64,000 nt of DNA from Prorocentrum cordatum (GCA_963575745.1 CAUYUJ010016063.1:62501-126500); one strand, 5' to 3'. Positions 22,561 through 34,130 are shown, counted from the first letter of the stretch. Numbers and translations: made by a program. The notes: generated by a model from the letters alone, not told the origin.

Positions 22561-25500
22561 CATATGAACAATCTTGTTCCAAAAAGGGTGACGGCCAGGA
22601 GTTTAGGCGGGCAGTGCGATGGGCGCACCATCGAGAGGGTAAGAGACGTGTCGAGGGTGGTCGGCGCAATCGCAGGTTGCGCGGATGGGGACTTGCCGCG
22701 CGTCTAGCGAATCTTGCTGATCGCGGCTTCGAGGAATTATTTGTCGGCCGGAATGGCCGAGGTTGCAGCCGCACTTGCAGGGGAAGGTAAGGGGCGTCAC
22801 ATATTTCCCATGGACTAAGCTTGCAAGACAATGGCGTGCAACGGCTGCTGCAGTAATAATCATGTCCAGACGCAGCTCATTCAGGCGCAGTGCACGACAT
22901 GGAAAGAAATATGGTGTCGTGCATCCTTGGCCCAGAGCATCACGACGATGGACTGGCGCGCGTCGACTTCCTAGGTAGAGATATCTCGCACCATATAATT
23001 TTTGATGGTTTGGTTCGTCAATGCTGCACTGCCCGTCGAGAGGTGCTCGGACTATTTGTGCGAAGGCTTCCGTGGGAACCTCGCGACGTCGAGTTCGAGT
23101 CTGGCCGTGTACCGAGGTGGGCGCCGCCTTGGCGAATGACTAGGGGCCGCCGCAGTGCCAGCTCCGACGCGAGCAGGTCGCGAGCTTTTCAGCCGCCACC
23201 TACAAACTTCGATCTTGCAGCCCGCGATTCGGCTGCGGTTGGGCGGTGGCAGACTACTGTTGCCAGGGGCCGACGGGCGCCCCGTCGAGTCCGATCCGGG
23301 CGCGGGCGCGGGTTCAGCCGAGGCGAGGGGCATGCCGCTTGCACGGGTAGGTGCTGCTCGCGCGAAGGCAAGGGTCGGCTACGGGCATGAGTGATCTCTC
23401 GCCGGAGTGGCCTATGGCGCGGGCTCGCATACGTTGCCCCGGCGCTGGCCCGCGCGCTTGGATCAGGGCCTTTCGAGGCCCCTTGACGCCGCGCACCAAA
23501 AGGCATTCTTGCCCAGGGTCGCCCTGGTGGTGCGTAGTCGAAGAAAATGCCCCCTTGCCCGCGACGGTCGCGGTCGCCGCGCGGAGGTGCCCGAGGATGA
23601 CGCGCGCCAGTGCCCGAGCCGAGTTGGTTCGGAGGCGTCGGTTTCACTTTTGTGAATTTTCGGGCGAGTCATCTGGGTCTCATTGCGGGCGCTATCCAGC
23701 TGGCCCCCGACCGCCGATCCGACCGATAGACAGGCGCGCGCGCCGAGAAGCAGGAGATCCTTGCCCAGCCAGCAACGCGCTGCGTGCGGGGCTGCCCGAT
23801 GTGCGAGACGCGCCGCCCAAGTCCCCCCTTCGTCGCCCGCCGTGGGGCCCGCGCTACCTCGTCGCGCCGCGGCGCCCCGACCGCGGGGGCGGTTTCGGCC
23901 GCGAGGTGGGCCGCCAGGATCCACGCGCGCCCTCGCCGACGCGCCGATGAGCAAGATCGCTCGACGGGGAGTAGCGCTCTCGAGACCATCGTCTGACGAT
24001 GCAACGACGTGACGCTGGCGCGGCGCACGGCGGCGGCGATTCTGAAGGAGCTGGACCTCAGGCTCTGGCGGGGGGGGGGGCGGTCAGGGATCGCGCCAGC
24101 GAGAGGGCGTCTCGACGCGACGGGCCAGATTGCGCGCCGTTCCGGCAATGACCCCGCGGGCGGCCGGGACATCGGCGAGAGAGGGCGCCGGGGCGCTGGC
24201 CAGGGGGAACGCCCGCCGAATAATGAGCTGAATGTAATTCAATGGCTGGGCCCGGTGGATTTACCCTCGCCGTTTTCGCCGCCGCGCACGGGCGCCGACA
24301 GGAAGCTCGATGGAGAAGAGGAACGGGCCCGAAGCAGCGAAGCGCCCGATCTTTCTCGGCCGCGCGTCGAGGGCGCTCGCTCAGAGGGGCTGCTCTTCGA
24401 TTAAAGGGCAAGCCCGGTGACAGCGCGGGATGGGATTTAAACCGCGCGCTCCGTGGTGACCAGGGCCGCTCTGAACCGCAGCGCGGCAGTGAACAACACT
24501 GAAGAACACTTATGCCCGTGGGCGCACAGCTGAACGCATAACAAAAGCTGAACAAACATGATATTCACGGCGAACGATAACAAACCACGCTGCACAGCCA
24601 CCAATGAAACGTCGACAACCCCGGGCAACTTCGAGCGGCCTTGGCACCGCGTTGAACGGCGGCGGGTCTCGCGAGCTGTCGCGGCGCACCTTGCGAGGAG
24701 CTCCCGGCAGCAACTCCCAGTTGCCGCGCGAGCCGATCGTGGCGACCCCATCCTGCGCGGGAGATCCACTGGCCCGGGGTCGCGGGCGACCTCGCGGCGT
24801 TCCAGGGCCGCTCTTTGCCCGCGCCGCGACGACGGGGCCGCTCTTCGGTCGGTCGCATTCGTCGCAGACGAATCGCGGCAGCGGTTGGGCCTCGCGGGCG
24901 CGAGATGCAGGCGGCGAGAGGTGCGGGGCCGAGGACGCGGACAAGTGCCCTTTTTTGGGCATTCCCGGCACTTCTCCATTGTCATGCGTCTCCGCCTCCA
25001 GACCTCGCCCGCGACCGCCCGCGGCCGGGGGGGGGCTGCGACCCAGAAGCAGAGGGGCCTCCGAAGGCCGCCTGCGACGGCGCTCGGAAACGCCGGGGGG
25101 CCTGTCTCGCGCGCCGAAGGCTGCGCCCCAGGAGCAGCCCCGCGCGCGCGCGGTGCCGGGGGCGCCGCCCCCCCCGTCTCCAACGGGCGCGCTGAGGGGC
25201 GCGAATGATGATGGCGCGCCTTTCGCAGGCGCGGACGTGCGCGACTTGGATCTTGACGAGGGCGCGGGCCCCAGAGCCGCTGTCTAGGCCGCTGGCTCAG
25301 GAATGCCGGCCGAGGCCCGGCTGGCATCGCGAGTCAGGGCGTTCGCGCCCGCTCTGCCTCTTCCGCCAAAGGCTGGCGGCGAGAGCCATTTCTTCCAGTT
25401 TGCTTGCGGCCAGAAGTTCGCAGAAGTAACATGTTCGCAATTCGTGGGCGACGACCGCTGCGACTGTGCGACGGACTCGACAGACAGCTAGGTCGCAGAC

Positions 25501-26570
25501 GCGCGCGACGCTGGCGCATCGACCGAGCCTGAGCCGAATCGGCGCACGATGACATGGGTTTCGGAATGACAGCCTGCCGGCATCGGCCATGCCGTAGGGG
25601 CGCCTTTTGCAGCCGATCCCCCCGCGCATGCCCTACATGACCAGCGCGATAGTTGGGCCTCAAGTTTGTGATGCGCTGGGGCATAATATTTGTGAAGAGC
25701 CGCGATGCCGTGGCGACTCGGATGCACCGGCAACGACGCGCGTCGCGTGCAATGTGGCTGCCCCTGGAGATCGGGAGCGCGCGACGCGCGGTCGGGGGCG
25801 CCAAGAACACCCATTCCAGCTCGAATGCTTCAGGGGGTGCTCGGACGGCCACGCGCTGCGCGCGCGAGGCACGACTGGCCCTTGGGACCTTTCCAGGGAC
25901 TGTCAGGCTGGCTTGTAAGAGACTGCCCGCGCGTGCGGCCGCGCGCAAAAAGTCATGAATCACTGCGCCCACGGATATTGTTAAGACTTTCGCGAAGGGC
26001 GCTTCTTTCAGCGAATTAGCTGTCACCGTTTGCGAAAAAGAACGCGTGGTTCATTTTTCGCTGCCACCTGGCTCTGGTTCGGTCCCAAGAACGCCATCGG
26101 GCTTAGCGTCGCATCGCGGATGCCTTTTGCAAGTCCCAAATCTAAAATGGGGCGCCGAAGCTGCCCCCAGGGCGTTCTCGCTGGCGCTCAGGGCGATGGC
26201 GCGACGTTTTGGTTCCAAACCGATGTTCCACGACGCGGAGCTCAAAACGGGCCCAGGCCATCTTGCCGCCAAGCACGTAGATGACAGATCAGGCTGGAGC
26301 CGGGGGGGGCCATCGACAACCGCGTCAAGCGCGTAAAAGATGCGCCTGGCGCGCGCGAGCTCAATCCGCGCAGTTGCAGAGAACTGCGCCGCGCGATGTT
26401 TTCAGGCCGAGGGTGACCACGCCAAACTAGATTGAGATGATGAGATGAAGCAACTTCGCCCCGTGTAACTCTCAGAGCTGACTGGAAAGGAAGCGAAAGG
26501 AATGGCGCAGATGTTCATCTGGCTACGGGTTGCGTTGGCGCGCGCCTCGGCCACCCAAGCGTGCTCCATG
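22561..26570. other. GC-rich stretch with no recognised gene
   Basis: Extremely GC-rich, particularly 23.1-25.3 kb. Long frames overlap on both strands (for example 24558-25208 plus and 25327-24437 minus), as expected when stop codons are rare. Products are Arg/Pro/Ala/Gly-rich with no domain. No tandem repeat dominates. It could hold exons of a host gene, but I cannot support one. Confidence 0.35.
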
Positions 26571-26576
26571 TAATGC

Positions 26577-27299
26577 GTGGGTGTTCTACACCGCGCCGAA
26601 CCCACCAACATACAAGTGCGACGTCTCAACGCCGCAACGCGGGAGTTAAAGCCATGTCCCCAGCAATTCAGTAACCGGGCGATGGCTCAGGCAGGAGATG
26701 TGGACCAACATAGCAACTCTGGTTTCCGTCGCTTTAAAACGATGCGGACGACGAAGTCAAGGGACATGACATCCGACGTGCCAGCCTACCAATGCATCAA
26801 CACACGCCGAGCGGAAAGGCGCTTGCCCATCTTAGCTGACACCTTAGCAGCAGTCCGTCACTTCCAGGAATGCAACCCAACCGTTGTCAACTTGCACGAA
26901 TTGAAGGGAGGACCACGCATTCTGACACCACCCAAACACATATTATCAGTAGGTGGTCCGTGTAGCAAACCAACACGTACTATCAATGCCGATCTGTCTT
27001 CACATCCTAGTCCATTGAGGGCATTAAGCAGCCGATTGGGTTCACCTTTTTCTGGCCATGCCACTTGGATCCGGCAAGCGATGAAGAAAGGTATCGTGCA
27101 TAGTGTACAGTGGTGTGATACACTTGATATGTCGGCCGATAAACCTCGAGCTACCGTGAATTGCCCCCACAAGGAATGGTACGCAATGAGTATTTCAAGA
27201 ATGGGGTGGGGCGTTACATATCGTACAGGGTGTACCGGGCAGCCGCATCTGAGTCCGGCCCACAGAGGGCGGGCGGTTGAGAGCCGCAGGCCCGCATGA
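26577..27299 (+). pseudogene. Probable Ty1/copia-type polyprotein tail (RNase H remnant)
   Basis: An open frame of 240 codons. At 27057-27180 it reads ATWIRQAMKKGIVHSVQWCD then TLDMSAD...ATVNCPHKEWYAM. This matches the end of copia-type RNase H, where an Arg-containing helix, a W-x-D-T strand and an M-x-AD-x-LTKG-x-V segment occur in this order. The LTKG core is altered to KPRA. Upstream text (residues 40-150) is not recognisable, and no integrase or RT motif is visible nearby. A decayed fragment of an LTR retrotransposon is the best reading. Chance similarity is possible. Confidence 0.4.
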
Positions 27300-27451
27300 C
27301 CACATGCCTATTCTTGCCCAGCCACGGGCCTTAGCATCTTTCGGTTTGTCGGTTCCATTTGGATATCGACCTTCGACATAGGCACCATTGTTCCTTTTTT
27401 CTGGGATTCGGCGCTGGGCAGTTGGCCATGCACCCCGCAAGCTTACGCACG

Positions 27452-28092
27452 CCATCAAAAAATTCGGATTCGACTTGTGTCGGGGATTCGGTTCTCTTAT
27501 ATGTATGGGGCTGGGAAGGCCAGGCGGACAGCGACGACGACGACGACGAGGGCGACGAGGAAGAAGGGGAAGAGGAAGAGGACGACGACGGGGGTTGAGG
27601 GCCAGCATCCCCATCAAGGGCATAAAGGAGAAACTCACCGGAGTCACATTGGAGCCATGCTGGGGCAATCTTGGGGTCAGCTAGGGTTCACGGGGTCATC
27701 GTGGGGCAATGTCGGGGCAATCTTGTGGTCCTCTCGGAGGTGGCGTTCGTATGTCACGGGATATCCCGTGGAGGCAGCGTTATTTTATGGCGGCGTTGTG
27801 GGTAGTGTCGTTGTTTGTTGTTTGTGGTTTGAAGTTGCTATTGTCATTTTGTTGTGGTGTTTTGATCGCAGGGCAGTTGTTGTTACTGCTGTGTTTGCTA
27901 TGCGTACAGGAGGAGGTGCTAGGATTGTTGGTGGCTGGCGTTCTGACCCGGCCACATTACGCCAAAAGATGTATTAACCAGGCACGGCCGCAAGACACAT
28001 GTTTGCCTGTGGTTTGGTTTTTGCTGTTGGTGTCGTTGCTGTCGTGGCTCTTGTTGTCGATCGTGTTGTTTTTGTTGTTGTTGTTGTTGTTT

Positions 28093-28158
<66 letters not shown>

Positions 28159-28476
28159 GTGTTTGCTGGTGTTACGCTTTTGTTTTTTTTGTGTCTTCGC
28201 CGAGTGTGTTTGTCCCGTCTGGGTTCGTTGACCACAGGACCGGCCAAACGACCAAACATTTCGGTTCTTGGCATGTATGTTGTTGTCGGCATCATCGTCG
28301 TCGGTCTGTGTTGTTGAATGTTCATTTCCAGAATATCGTGTTACGCTCCGCCTCTAATGCCCTCTGTGCCAATTGAAGTGCTCCTCCGGGGACTCGCACC
28401 GTGCTGTTTGTAAGGAAAAATCGTGGTCCTCAAATTGCGTTGTCGGCCTCTGGTTTACAACATTATCCCAGTGCGA
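27452..28476 (+). repeat. Dispersed family R1, copy A (5' portion)
   Basis: Colinear with 43108-42085 on the minus strand. Shared landmarks in order: TTCGG near the start, GGCCAGGCGGACAGCGACGA, CACATTGGAGCCATG, GGGTTCAC, TGTCACGG, GGCGTTGTGGGT, GTGTCTTCGCC, TTGACC, then a GAAGTG...CTCGCACC block. The family carries no clear protein. A GTT expansion (28021-28170) is private to this copy. The 3' portion resumes at 29088 after the AAGCT satellite unit. Confidence 0.75.
28021..28170 (+). repeat. (GTT)n microsatellite inside R1 copy A
   Basis: About 40 TTG/GTT triplets, nearly uninterrupted at 28068-28156. The corresponding part of copy C has only short TGTTG runs, so the array expanded after the copies diverged. 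Confidence 0.9.
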
Positions 28477-29087
28477 CCCTACCTAGGAGTTGGAGCATTC
28501 AGGAAAGCAACAGCTAAGCTAAGCTAAGCTAAGCTAAGATGGGGTAAGCTAAGCTAAGCTAAGCTAAGCTAAGCTAAGCTAAGCGAAGCGAAGCGAAGCT
28601 AAGCTAAGCTAAGCGAAGCGAAGCGAAGCTAAGCTAAGCTAAGCTAAGCTAAGCTGGGCTAGGCAAAGCTAAGCTAAGCTAAGCTAAGCTAAGCTAAGCT
28701 AAGCTAAGCTAAGCTAAGCTAAGCTAAGCTAAAGCTAAGCGAAGCGAAGCTAAGCTAAGCTTAGCTAAGCTAAGCTGAGCTGAGCTAAGCTAAGCTAAGC
28801 TAGGCTAGGCTAGGCAAAGCTAAGCTAAGCTAAGCTAAGCTAAGCTAAGCTAAGCTAAGCTAAGCTAAGCTAAGCTAAGCTAAGCTAAGCTAAGCTAAGC
28901 TAAGCTAAGCTAAAGCTAAGCGAAGCGAAGCTAAGCTAAGCTTAGCTAAGCTAAGCTGGGTGAACCCAGGGGGCGCAACTGGGGGAACCAGGGGGGCGCA
29001 ACCGGGGGAACCGCCCGGGGTGAGTTACACTGCCCGCCCCCTTTAGCCAACAAAGTAAGAACCCTTCTAGGCAGAGCCTAGGTAGGG
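28477..29087. mobile_element. AAGCT satellite unit bounded by 11-bp inverted repeats
   Basis: CCCTACCTAGG at 28477-28487 and CCTAGGTAGGG at 29077-29087 are exact inverse complements. Between them (28512-28955) lies a (AAGCT)n array with AAGCG variants. A ~180-bp block containing AAAGCTAAGCGAAGCGAAGC and AAGCTTAGC occurs twice (ends near 28780 and 28960), a higher-order duplication. A GGGGGCGCAAC...GGGGGAACC pair follows at 28968-29013. The unit interrupts family R1, which is continuous at this point in copies B and C, supporting insertion. Confidence 0.6.
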
Positions 29088-29480
29088 AAATAGCGGTTCC
29101 CGCCAGTTATTCCTCGACATTGTATTTCACAGTCGCGCCCTCGCGCGGAATTACCTTCCAATGCATGCAGAAATCGCGCTCTCGCATGTTATTTCCTCGC
29201 GATGTATTGCGGCGCCGTGCCCCCTAGGTTCAGGAATCGCGCTCGTCCTTCGTATTTCCTGGCGATGTACTTTGCAGTCGCGCTATCGCTCCGATTGTCC
29301 TGGCGATTCATGTTGGGTTGGCGTTTCAGGGACCCGCCCGCTCGATCCGACTGTTTGGGCCCGTCCGCCCGACCTGCCCGTTAGGGTCCGCCCGCCCGAC
29401 CCGCCCATTTGGTTCTGCCGCTTGCACTCCTGCTGACCCTCCTCTCGCAAGTCTCTCTCGTGCTACATTATCCGTAAGGG
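29088..29480 (+). repeat. Family R1, copy A (3' portion)
   Basis: Continues the family with TCGCGCTCTCGC-type motifs every ~45-60 bases (TCGCGCCCTCGCGCGGAATT, ATCGCGCTCTCGCATG), then the CCCGCCCGACCTGCCC block. It aligns with 33285-33650 (plus) and 42085-41700 (minus). Confidence 0.7.
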
Positions 29481-29556
29481 CTTCGCCCCCCGCCGCCGGC
29501 CCCCTCTCTCGGACAATGGGTAATGCTTTTGTACGAAATATTGAAATGTTTCAGAT

Positions 29557-30359
29557 CCCATATGTTTTTTCTGATCCTGACCCCGCCGATCTGCAAGAGG
29601 GGTGCCACCGAATTTCAGAAATGTAGCAAATCCCTTGTGTTTTTGAAACCTGACCCCAGCGATCTGCGTGAGGGGTGCCGCCGAATATCAGAAATGTGAC
29701 GAATCCCTTGTGTTTTCGGACCCTGACCCCGCCGATCTGTGTGAGGGGTGCTACCGAATTTTAGAAGTGTGAAAATCCTCAGTGTTTTCGGACCCTTACC
29801 CCGCCGATCTGCGTGAGGGGTGCCACCGGATTTCAGAAATATGGCAAATCCCTTGTGTTTTTGAACCCTGACCCCAGCGATCTGCGTGAAGGGTGCCGCC
29901 GAATTTTAGACATGTGACACATCCCTTGTGCTTTCGGACCCTGACCCCGCCGATCTGTGTGAGGGGTGCCACCGAATTTTAAAAGTGTGGCAAATCCTTA
30001 GTGTTTTCGGACCCTTACCCCGCCGATCTGTGTGAGGGGTGTTACCGAATTGTAAAGTGTGGCAAATCCTTAGTGTGTTCGGACCCTTACCCCGCCGATC
30101 TGCGTGAGTGGTGCCGCCGACTTTCAGAAATGTGATAAATCGTTTGTGGCTTTTGGACCCAGACCACGCCGACCTGCGTGAGGGGTGCCCCCGAATTTTA
30201 GACATCTGACACATCCCTCGTGTTTCTGGACCCTGAGCCCGCCGATTTGCGTGAGGGGTGCCACCGGATTTGAAACATGTGGCAAATCTCGTTTGTTTTT
30301 GGACCCTGACGCCACCGATCTGCGTGAGGGGTGCCGCCGACTTTCAGGCATGTAGTATT
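29557..30359 (+). repeat. 73-bp tandem repeat, about 11 copies
   Basis: Marker GATCTG(C/T)GTGAGGGGTGC starts near 29588, 29661, 29734 and 29806, continuing to 30316 with 72-74-base spacing. Each unit also has GGACCCTGACCCCGCC and CAAATCCCTTGTGTTTT. Copies diverge moderately. The array resumes at 32574. Confidence 0.92.
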
Positions 30360-30639
30360 GAATCGCTTCGCTCATTCCGCCGGCCCATTTCGCATGACTG
30401 AGCCGCGCATATCCGCCACCGCGCTTGTGGAAGACGCGTAGCTGGGCAGCAGCGGGGCGAGAGTGGCAAGATGGCCCGAGAGACCTCTGCAGACTTTCGA
30501 GATTAGCCGGGGCTGTCCAGGAGGGCCGAAAAGTTTCGAAGGGGATCTTGCCACCGTGCTTTGGTAGAAGGTTAGAGTCCTCCTGGGTACGCTCGGGGTC
30601 GCTTCGGAGAGCTCTAGGCAGTTTCTTAGGATGAAGTGA

Positions 30640-30885
30640 GGTTCAGGATGAGGATAAGAGGAGGATCAGGACGAGAAGGGGGAGGAGGATCACGGGGGAA
30701 GAGAAGGATGATTGGTGCGAGCGTGGATATATGAGGAATATGAGGTTCATGACGTGGATGAGGAAGAGGGTGATGATGAAGGTGGCGATGCTGATGATGC
30801 TGAAGGCGACGACGACGATGATGGTGATGATGATGATGATGATGATGACGATGATGAAGATGATGATGGTGATGGTGGTGAGCTC
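30640..30885 (+). repeat. GGA then GAT microsatellite
   Basis: GAGGATGAGG units at 30650-30700 pass into GATGATGATG at 30770-30880. Confidence 0.85.
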
Positions 30886-30949
30886 CTCCATGGTGGAGCT
30901 GCGATCGAAGAGTCTTCGGTCCATTCCGCCATTGTGCGTGGATTGTGGT

Positions 30950-32430
30950 TTAGAGTCCTCAGGGATGTTTCTTGGGCTGGGGGCTTCTTCGGGGCCTCCA
31001 GGGGCGTCGTCGGCCCCTCTTGGAGGCCTCTTGGGCCCCCCTGGGGGCATTTTGGGAGCTTCTGAGGGTCTCCTGGAGGCCTCTCGGGGCCGAGAGCCCG
31101 AAACGTGTGTTCGCGTTCCCCGTCCGTTTTTTTTCTTGGAGCCGTCTTGGGAGGCTCCTGGGCCATCTTGGATGCGTCCGGGGCGGTGTTGGAGCTCTCT
31201 TGGACCGATGTGGGCTCCTCTCCTGGAGCGTTTTCGGGCCGTTTTTTTCTTGGAGCCGTCTTGGGAGGCTCCTGGGCCATCTTGGATGCGTCCGGGGCGG
31301 TGTTGGAGCTCTCTTGGACCGATGTGGGCTCCTCCTGGAGCGTTTTCGGGCTCCTCCTGAAACCCTCTTGGGCTGAATTCGTTGAAAAATCGTGGAGCTC
31401 TCTTGGACCCGTGTGGGCTCCTCCTGGAGCGTTTTCGGGCTCCTCCTCAACCCTCTTGGGGTGAATTCGTTGGTAAATCTTGGAGCTATCCTGGACCCAT
31501 TTGGGCTCCCCCTCGAGCGTTTTCGGGCTCCTCCTGAAACCTTCTTGGGCTGAATTCGTTCAAAAATCTTGGAGCTATCTTGGACCCGTGTGGGCTCCTC
31601 CTGGAGCGTTTTCGGGCTCCTCCTGAAACCCTCTTGGGCTGAATTCGTTGAAAAACGCATAGGGGAGAATATATTCTCGCTCATGGGGGCTTTCTCGGGA
31701 GGCTTCTTGGTGGCCTCTAGGGGAGTCTTGACAGCGTCGTGGCCCGTGTGGAAGCCTGTTGCCTATTGGAGGCTCTTTTGGGAGGCCTCTTGGTGGCCTC
31801 GTGGGGACTCTTAAACGCATCGGGTCGTTGGCATTTGCTTGCGTGCTGGAGGGGGCATTTGGGGAGCCTCTTGGGGCCGCTGGGGGGCCTCTTCAGCGTC
31901 GCTTGGGGGCCTCCTGAGGGCCTCTGGGGGGCTTTTGGGGCCTCTCAGGGGCCTCTTGAGGCCTCCTGGGGGCTTCTTAAGGCCGATGGCTCGAAGTTTT
32001 GTTTTGTGTTCCCCCTTTGGGGCATCGCTTGGGGCCCTCTTGGGCCCCTCTTGGGCCGTCTTGGATGCCTCTGGGGCCGTCTTGGAGCCCTCTTGGGCCA
32101 TCTTGGGGCCTTCTTGGGAGCTTCTTGGGCCCTCTTGGGGCGATCTTGGGGGCCTCTTGGGCCGTCTTGGGGCGTCGGGAAGCCGAAAAGATGGACACGC
32201 CAAAATCTGCCCAAAACCTAAGGAAAAGTAATGAATGTTGCCTCTTGGGGCCCTCTGGGGAGTGCTCTTGGAGGCCTCTTGGGGCGTCTGGGGGCCATCT
32301 TGGGCGTCTTGGAACGATCGTGTGGCATCTCGGAGCACTCTTGAACCATCTTGGAGGGCTCTTGGCGGCCTCGTGGCCCTTCTTGGGGCTCTCTGGAGGG
32401 CCACGGGGGCGGCGCCCAGGAGGAAAACCA
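30950..32430 (+). repeat. GGGCCTCTTGGG-type arrays with nested 116-bp and 89-bp repeats
   Basis: Within the array, a segment running from TTTTTTTTCTTGGAGCCGTC to GATGTGGGCTCCT is present twice (31125 and 31241, ~116 bp apart). After that four ~89-90-bp units are marked by GAATTCGTT near 31375, 31464, 31553 and 31643. At 32165-32235 lies a diverged copy of the A/T-rich separator block found in the 59.8-64 kb array (CGTCGGGAAGCCGAAAAG, then CCAAAATCTGCCC). Confidence 0.85.
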
Positions 32431-32573
32431 TCTCTGATCCGAGTCTGCCGGGGATCGCCCGGGGTACTTTTCGTCCGGGGACCCCCAGGGGCCGCCCCGC
32501 GCGCGCGAAGTAGAAGTATTATTTAGCAGTTACCGGAGATCTTAGCACGCCTCTGGCCCGTTGGGCCGGCGAA

Positions 32574-32727
32574 AGGGGTGCCGCCGACTTTCAGGCATGT
32601 AGTATTTTTTTGTGATTTTAGATCCTGACCCCGCCGATCTGCATGAGCGGCGCCGCCGAATTTTAGAAATGTGGCAAATCCCTAGTGTTTTTGGACCCTG
32701 ACCCCGCCGATCTGCGTGAGAGGTGAA
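32574..32727 (+). repeat. 73-bp tandem repeat resumed, about 2 copies
   Basis: GATCTGCATGAGCGGCGCCG and GATCTGCGTGAGAGGTG mark two further units of the array interrupted at 30359. Confidence 0.9.
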
Positions 32728-32789
32728 TTTCGACCCCTTCAGAATTTCTGAGAACCCTCCCAGGAGACGCTAACCACAGCATTTTTCGG

Positions 32790-32943
32790 CTCCCCTCCCT
32801 CGCGCGGTACATCAACAAGGAACAGTAAGCAGCAAGAAACATATTTGTAACAGTGGAATCTGGAAACTGGAACTGGTGCAGGGAGCATCAAACCCGACCC
32901 TGAGCCTACAGCCTGGTGGCTCCACAAGGGGGTCGGCGGATTA
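32790..32943 (+). repeat. Dispersed ~150-bp repeat, copy 1
   Basis: Aligns with 44421-44560: TCGCGCGG, CAGTAAGCAGC (CAGTAGGAAGC in the other copy), GGAAACTG, AACTGGTGCAGGGAGCA, GGTGGC and CCACAAGGGGG in order. Both copies are plus-strand. No coding potential is evident. A further segment at 32990-33065 (GGCTGCGCCAACTA...GGGTACGATGGAAGACGA) matches the end of R1 copy C on the minus strand (41665-41600). Confidence 0.65.
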
Positions 32944-33159
32944 TCCCTCGCCGCTGTCTCTTCCCTCCTTCCTTCATTCCTCTGTTTTTGCGGCTGCGCC
33001 AACTAAGCACGGCAGGTAGGGAAGGCATATTCCCAAGGTGGGTACGATGGAAGACGACGAGGACGGTTACCGAGGTTTTGGGATAAACGTGTTGAACAAC
33101 ACGCGAGCATGTAGGAGCGAACAATCGTAACATGATTGTTGATGTTGTTTTTGGAAGTG

Positions 33160-33700
33160 ATTATTTTCTTTTCCAATTGAAGTGCCCCTCCCGGGGCTCG
33201 CACCCCGATTTGTACAAGGGAATGTCTGAAGGGACAAATTGGCCCTTTGGCCCCCGATTTAAATCAACAGCAACAACAACGGTTCCCGCCTGATATTTTC
33301 TCGGAACGTATTCCAAAACCGCGCTCTCGCGCAGGACTTCCTCAGCATAGATACAGCAGTCGCGCTTTCGCGTGGGATTTCTTAATTCAGACCCCGCGCC
33401 CTCGACACTCAGCAATCACGCTCTCGCTTTGGCGTTTCTCACGATGTTTGGGGGAATCGCGCTTTGACTCGAGACGTCCTCGCGATTCATGCAGGACTCA
33501 CGCTTCAGCAATCCGCCTGCTCGACCTGGCCGCCTTGGCCCGCCTTCCTTCCATGCCTGCCATGGGTCTGCCCGCCCGATCTGCCCGTCTAGTTCTACCA
33601 CGTGTCTTCAGCTCCTGACCCCCTCCTGCTAGTTTCTCTCGTGCTCCATTCTGCCCCCTCCCCGTTCCATCCGTCCTCTCTTCCCCTGGTTTAGGGTCCG
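33160..33700 (+). repeat. Family R1, copy B (3' half only)
   Basis: Begins with CCAATTGAAGTGCCCCTC (CCAATTGAAGTGCTCCTC in copy A at 28369) and GGGGCTCGCACC. It runs through GGTTCCCGCCTGATATT, CCGCGCTCTCGCGCAGG and TCGCGCTTTCGCG to the CTGCCCG block. There is no satellite insert at the position interrupted in copy A. Confidence 0.7.
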
Positions 33701-33999
33701 ATCCCCAGAATAGACAGCGATCCTTCTCGGAAGGAGAGGGGGTTACGCGCGCGCCCGGGGCAATCCACGTGACCAACAATTTTTGGCGGAAGGTGGGGGA
33801 GGGCATGCCCCCCTGCCCTTCCGATAAGAGCTCGCGGTCCAAGTCGTTGCCTCCCCCGTTTTGGGTGGTGCAATGTGCGCACGCGCTCTCGCGGTTTGAG
33901 CCCTGTCTTTTCGTTTTCTTATTCATAAGTTCCACATCTCTGCCCCCACCAGCCCTCGGTCCTGTCTCACAGGATTTCTGGTGCCAAGAATTTTGAAGC

Positions 34000-34130
34000 G
34001 GTGCATTCGGTGCAATATTTGAGGTGCAATTTTCTGTTGTGCAACCTGTGTGGAGCAGTCTACGCGGTGCAATCTATGTGGTGCGCAATTTATATTGTAC
34101 ATCGACCCGGTGAACTCTAAGTGTTGAAAT
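34000..34130 (+). repeat. Short GGTGCAATcTATG repeats
   Basis: GGTGCATTCGGTGCAATATT, GGTGCAATTTTCTG, GTGCAACCTGTGTGG, GGTGCAATCTATGTGG and GGTGCGCAATTTATATTG occur at 12-30-base intervals. This is a decayed minisatellite. Confidence 0.5.

Larger units (their letters stand above)
30360..32573. mobile_element. 2.2-kb insert splitting the 73-bp array
   Basis: The 33 bases at 30327-30359 (AGGGGTGCCGCCGACTTTCA onward to AGTATT) recur exactly at 32574-32606, so the insert is bracketed by a direct repeat of one part-unit. Just inside, CGCCGGCCCA (30378-30387) and TGGGCCGGCG (32562-32571) are inverted complements. Cargo is a GAT tract (30640-30885), GGGCCTCTTGGG arrays and an 89-bp repeat. No ORF with a recognisable domain is present. 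Confidence 0.6.

Noticed and set aside
22890-25327. Cluster of overlapping 150-300-codon frames
   Set aside because: Very high GC makes stops rare on both strands. Products are Arg/Pro/Ala-rich, overlap each other and show no motif.
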